Positions 61,971 through 64,000 of a DNA stretch of 64,000 nucleotides are shown one piece after another; the first letter of the stretch is position 1; each line of letters begins with the position of its first letter. Origin of the DNA: Paenisporosarcina sp. HGH0030 (lineage in GTDB: Bacteria; Bacillota; Bacilli; Bacillales_A; Planococcaceae); the NCBI RefSeq assembly GCF_000411295.1, contig NZ_KE150424.1, positions 62,001 to 126,000 of the forward strand, in the 5' to 3' direction. Under the pieces are notes generated by a model. That model was not told where the DNA came from. It was given only the letters and a program-made list of their open reading frames with translations, and made no database searches. Both the position numbers and the translations under genes were made by a program.

Positions 61971-62669
61971 GTGAAATCAAGCAAATTAAATGCAAGAATT
62001 ATCGGAGTGCTTTATATTGTTGCGACGGTTACGGCAATCATAGGACTTATTTTGTATAATCCAATTCTCAATGACCCTGATTATCTCGTTTCGGGAGCTA
62101 AAAACGAAAACCAGATAATACTTGGGGCGATTTTTGAGTTGATTCTGGCATGTTCTGCTATTGGCACTGCCATTATGCTATATCCATATATAAGAAAACA
62201 AAATGAAAGTATTGCACGTGGGTATGTGTGTTTCCGTTTTTTTGAAGCCGTTCTCATTGTAATTGGCATAGTCAGCGTACTTTCTCTATTGACGTTGAGC
62301 CAGGTATTCGTAAGTTCAGATAATCCGAGTATATCCGCATATCAAACTTCAGGCGCATTGTTACTGGCAGTACATGACTGGACTTTTATTTTGGGTCCCA
62401 ACTTCATGTTAGGTGTAAACACTTTGATGTATAGCTATTTGCTTTATCAATCTAAACTTGTACCCCGATTTATATCCGTCATGGGCCTTGCAGGAGCATC
62501 AATGATTATAATCGCAGCTTTGTTAGAAATGTTCGGAGTGATTCAGCAGGTTTCAACATGGGGAACCATCCTGGCAATCCCGATCTTCTTCTTTGAAATG
62601 ATATTAGCGGTATGGCTGATCGTGAAAGGGTTCAATGCAAAAATGCTTCAATCTGCTTCGGTTTCATAA
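61971..62669 (+). CDS. DUF4386 family membrane protein
   Basis: A 232-residue integral membrane protein with about six helices (e.g. RIIGVLYIVATVTAIIGLIL, ~9-28; AIPIFFFEMILAVWLIVKGF near the end). Family traits of DUF4386 are the start KLNARIIGVLYIVATV, the central VHDWTFILGPNFMLGVNTLM and the PRFISVMGLAGA turn. Function unknown; related genes are often near regulators or two-component systems. GTG start after AAGGAAGGG. It lies between the 56-bp repeats and has no terminator other than that in copy 2, so it is likely part of an inserted unit. Confidence 0.85.
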   Translation: MKSSKLNARIIGVLYIVATVTAIIGLILYNPILNDPDYLVSGAKNENQIILGAIFELILACSAIGTAIMLYPYIRKQNESIARGYVCFRFFEAVLIVIGIVSVLSLLTLSQVFVSSDNPSISAYQTSGALLLAVHDWTFILGPNFMLGVNTLMYSYLLYQSKLVPRFISVMGLAGASMIIIAALLEMFGVIQQVSTWGTILAIPIFFFEMILAVWLIVKGFNAKMLQSASVS

Positions 62670-62691
62670 TTGTTTACATGAACTTTTTAAT

Positions 62692-62747
62692 TGCACCTCA
62701 GTTCTCAAAACGTTAATCTTCGGATTTTCAAAAACCCTTTCCCATTC
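62692..62747 (+). repeat. 56-bp direct repeat, copy 2 (att-like)
   Basis: Exact copy of 61663-61718, including the last codons of rpsI and stop, but not attached to an rpsI gene. Beyond it the terminator arm also resembles copy 1 with changes. Confidence 0.9.
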
Positions 62748-62765
62748 TTTGGAGGGTTTTTTTTT
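62730..62765 (+). terminator. Duplicated rpsI-type terminator
   Basis: AAAACCCTTTCC and GGAGGGTTTT, with a looser stem than copy 1, followed by nine T. It would end the DUF4386 transcript. Confidence 0.8.
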
Positions 62766-62834
62766 GTTTTATCAATGTTTCCTTTTTATCTAATACTTTT
62801 AAGTTTGTTGCATAAAATAGCGAGGATGAACTTT

Positions 62835-63689
62835 ATGAGGGACCGGGAATCTACCAAATTATGTAACGGGGGAAGAAAAATCGGTTATTATATTACGGTT
62901 GAAGAGAATGTGAATATTTACGTTGAGGATTTGAATCCTGGAAATGGCAAGCCCATTCTGTTTTTGCATGGATGGCCAGCTAATCATAAAATGTTTGAAT
63001 ATCAGTTCGATCAGCTACCTGCAATGGGTTACCGCTGTATCGGAATCGATCATCGGGGATTTGGAAAATCTGATCGCCCTTGGGATGGTTATAATTATGA
63101 TCGAATGGCTGATGATGTACGAGTTATAATCGATACGCTGCAATTGGAGGATGTCATTCTAGCTGGTCACTCAATGGGAGGTGCAATTGCCATACGCTAT
63201 ATGGCCCGCCATGAAGGCCATAAAATTTCAAAGTTGGCTCTTTTTGGCGCAGCTGCACCTTCCTTTACTGAACGTCCTGATTTTCTATATGGAAAAACAA
63301 CAGAAGAAGTAAATCAATTGATTCAAGAAACGTACACCAATCGACCGCAAATGCTGGCTGGTTTTGGAGATGTTTTTTTCGCAAGGTATCTAACTGAAAG
63401 TTTTATTGATTGGTTTCAGAGTCTAGGATTAGAAGCTTCCGGTCATGCAACTGCCATGTGTCTCTTGGCACTAAGGGATGAAGACTTACGAAATGATCTA
63501 GCCGAAATCCATGTTCCTACCGCCATTTTCCATGGGAAACAAGATAAAGTATGTCCATATGTATTGGGGGAGTTTATGCATGTGGGTATAAAAGGATCGG
63601 AACTCATTCCTTTTTATTACAGTGGGCATGGGTTGTTCTATTGTGAGATGAAAAAATTTAATAGGGAGCTTGTTCGTTTTATCGGATAA
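62835..63689 (+). CDS. Alpha/beta hydrolase
   Basis: About 284 residues with the full catalytic set: oxyanion loop FLHGWPAN, nucleophile elbow AGHSMGGAIA, acid in FHGKQDKVC and histidine in YYSGHGLFY. It resembles small esterase/haloperoxidase-like hydrolases (DHRGFGKSDRPWDGYNYDR). Substrate unknown. Start is doubtful: homologues from memory begin near GYYITVEENV, where here the codon is ATC (62880) preceded by an ideal GGGGGAAG site; I chose the ATG at 62835 with a modest GAGG site. An ATG-to-ATC change at the original start is possible. Confidence 0.8.
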   Translation: MRDRESTKLCNGGRKIGYYITVEENVNIYVEDLNPGNGKPILFLHGWPANHKMFEYQFDQLPAMGYRCIGIDHRGFGKSDRPWDGYNYDRMADDVRVIIDTLQLEDVILAGHSMGGAIAIRYMARHEGHKISKLALFGAAAPSFTERPDFLYGKTTEEVNQLIQETYTNRPQMLAGFGDVFFARYLTESFIDWFQSLGLEASGHATAMCLLALRDEDLRNDLAEIHVPTAIFHGKQDKVCPYVLGEFMHVGIKGSELIPFYYSGHGLFYCEMKKFNRELVRFIG

Positions 63690-63830
63690 AAAAGGAACAA
63701 GTTAGCAGATGGCTTCACTTATTAATAAGTTTAGTTGTTTGCAGGATGACAGAAGGACTTTTCAATTTGAAATATTTAAGAAAAGTAATCATATACATTC
63801 AGTAAGGTGATTTTAAGAAGGTGGAATAGC

Positions 63831-64000
63831 ATGCCCTTTATACATAAAACGATATCGATTGTTGTTGGAAGTTTGTTGATGGCAATAGGCGTGAACGTTT
63901 TTCTGATTAACCATGAGTTATTGGATGGTGGCACTTTTGGGATGGGGTTAATATTGCATTACCTGACAGGGATGCAAGTGGGCTTGCTGGTAATCCTGTT
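63831..64000 (+). CDS. YitT family membrane protein (partial)
   Basis: The first 56 residues are in the window: start PFIHKTISIVVGSLLMAIGV, then NVFLINHELLDGGTFGMGLI. This first helix pair with DGG-x-x-G matches the YitT (DUF161/DUF2179) family of unknown function. ATG after GAAGGTG. The gene runs off the right edge. A perfect palindrome ACTTATTAATAAGT (63717-63730) lies about 100 bp upstream. Confidence 0.8.
   Translation, partial: MPFIHKTISIVVGSLLMAIGVNVFLINHELLDGGTFGMGLILHYLTGMQVGLLVIL

Noticed and set aside
62691-62834. Upstream extension of the hydrolase reading frame into repeat copy 2
   Set aside because: It would translate the terminator and repeat with no ribosome site; homology begins only near 62880.

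Overview
The window is a stretch of Gram-positive (Bacillota, order Bacillales) chromosome with about 77 genes. From ctsR (8.5 kb) to rpsI (61.7 kb) the gene order follows the Bacillus subtilis clpC, rpoBC and S10-spc-alpha regions almost gene for gene. Protein sequences, strong Shine-Dalgarno sites and the sigma-H gene point to an aerobic, probably spore-forming Bacillales member. A Planococcaceae-type genus (Sporosarcina, Paenisporosarcina, Planococcus) is my best guess, but this cannot be proven without a search. No rRNA, tRNA, CRISPR array or intact insertion sequence was seen.

Layout. (1) 1-0.9 kb, minus strand: a PadR repressor and a HAAS/DUF4097 protein cut by the window edge. (2) 1.2-8.1 kb: an AraC/YesN-type regulator, then hutU-hutI-hutG and a YjiH-like membrane protein broken by a frameshift. 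This is a histidine-utilisation operon without hutP, hutH or hutM. A perfect cre consensus lies on the hutU start codon, and the promoter has a -10 but no -35, which fits activator dependence. (3) 8.4-13.1 kb: ctsR-mcsA-mcsB-clpC with a clear CtsR operator. (4) 13.2-24.7 kb: radA, yacL, ispD-ispF, gltX, a Cys-specific T-box with cysE-cysS-mrnC-rlmB-rae1, then sigH, rpmG, secE and nusG. disA, which follows radA in B. subtilis, is absent. (5) 25.0-40.6 kb: rplKA, rplJL with an L10 leader, an RsmC-like methylase, rpoB-rpoC, rplGB, rpsL, rpsG, fusA and tuf. (6) 41.2-42.5 kb: a YuiF-type transporter inserted between tuf and rpsJ. (7) 42.7-57.0 kb: the S10-spc-alpha cluster from rpsJ to rplQ; map is missing between adk and infA, replaced by about 420 bp of structured, apparently non-coding DNA. 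(8) 57.4-61.7 kb: the ECF transporter module ecfA1-ecfA2-ecfT, truA, rplM and rpsI. (9) 61.7-64.0 kb: accessory DNA with a DUF4386 membrane protein, an alpha/beta hydrolase and the start of a YitT-family protein.

Most of the window works as one programme, the making and control of the translation and transcription machinery. RNA and promoter control signals are dense: a T-box, an L10 leader, two matching L1-type motifs at rplK and rplA, a conserved S10 leader, promoters inside the cluster and about a dozen intrinsic terminators.

The most interesting signals are: an exact 56-bp direct repeat that duplicates the 3' end of rpsI and its terminator around the DUF4386 gene, like the attachment sites of a small integrated element; the structured infA leader in the place of map; a hairpin loop complementary to a downstream terminator before ecfA1; a dyad over the rplK promoter; and the frameshifted hut-linked transporter. 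All calls come from reading the sequence and from family knowledge. No database search was run.
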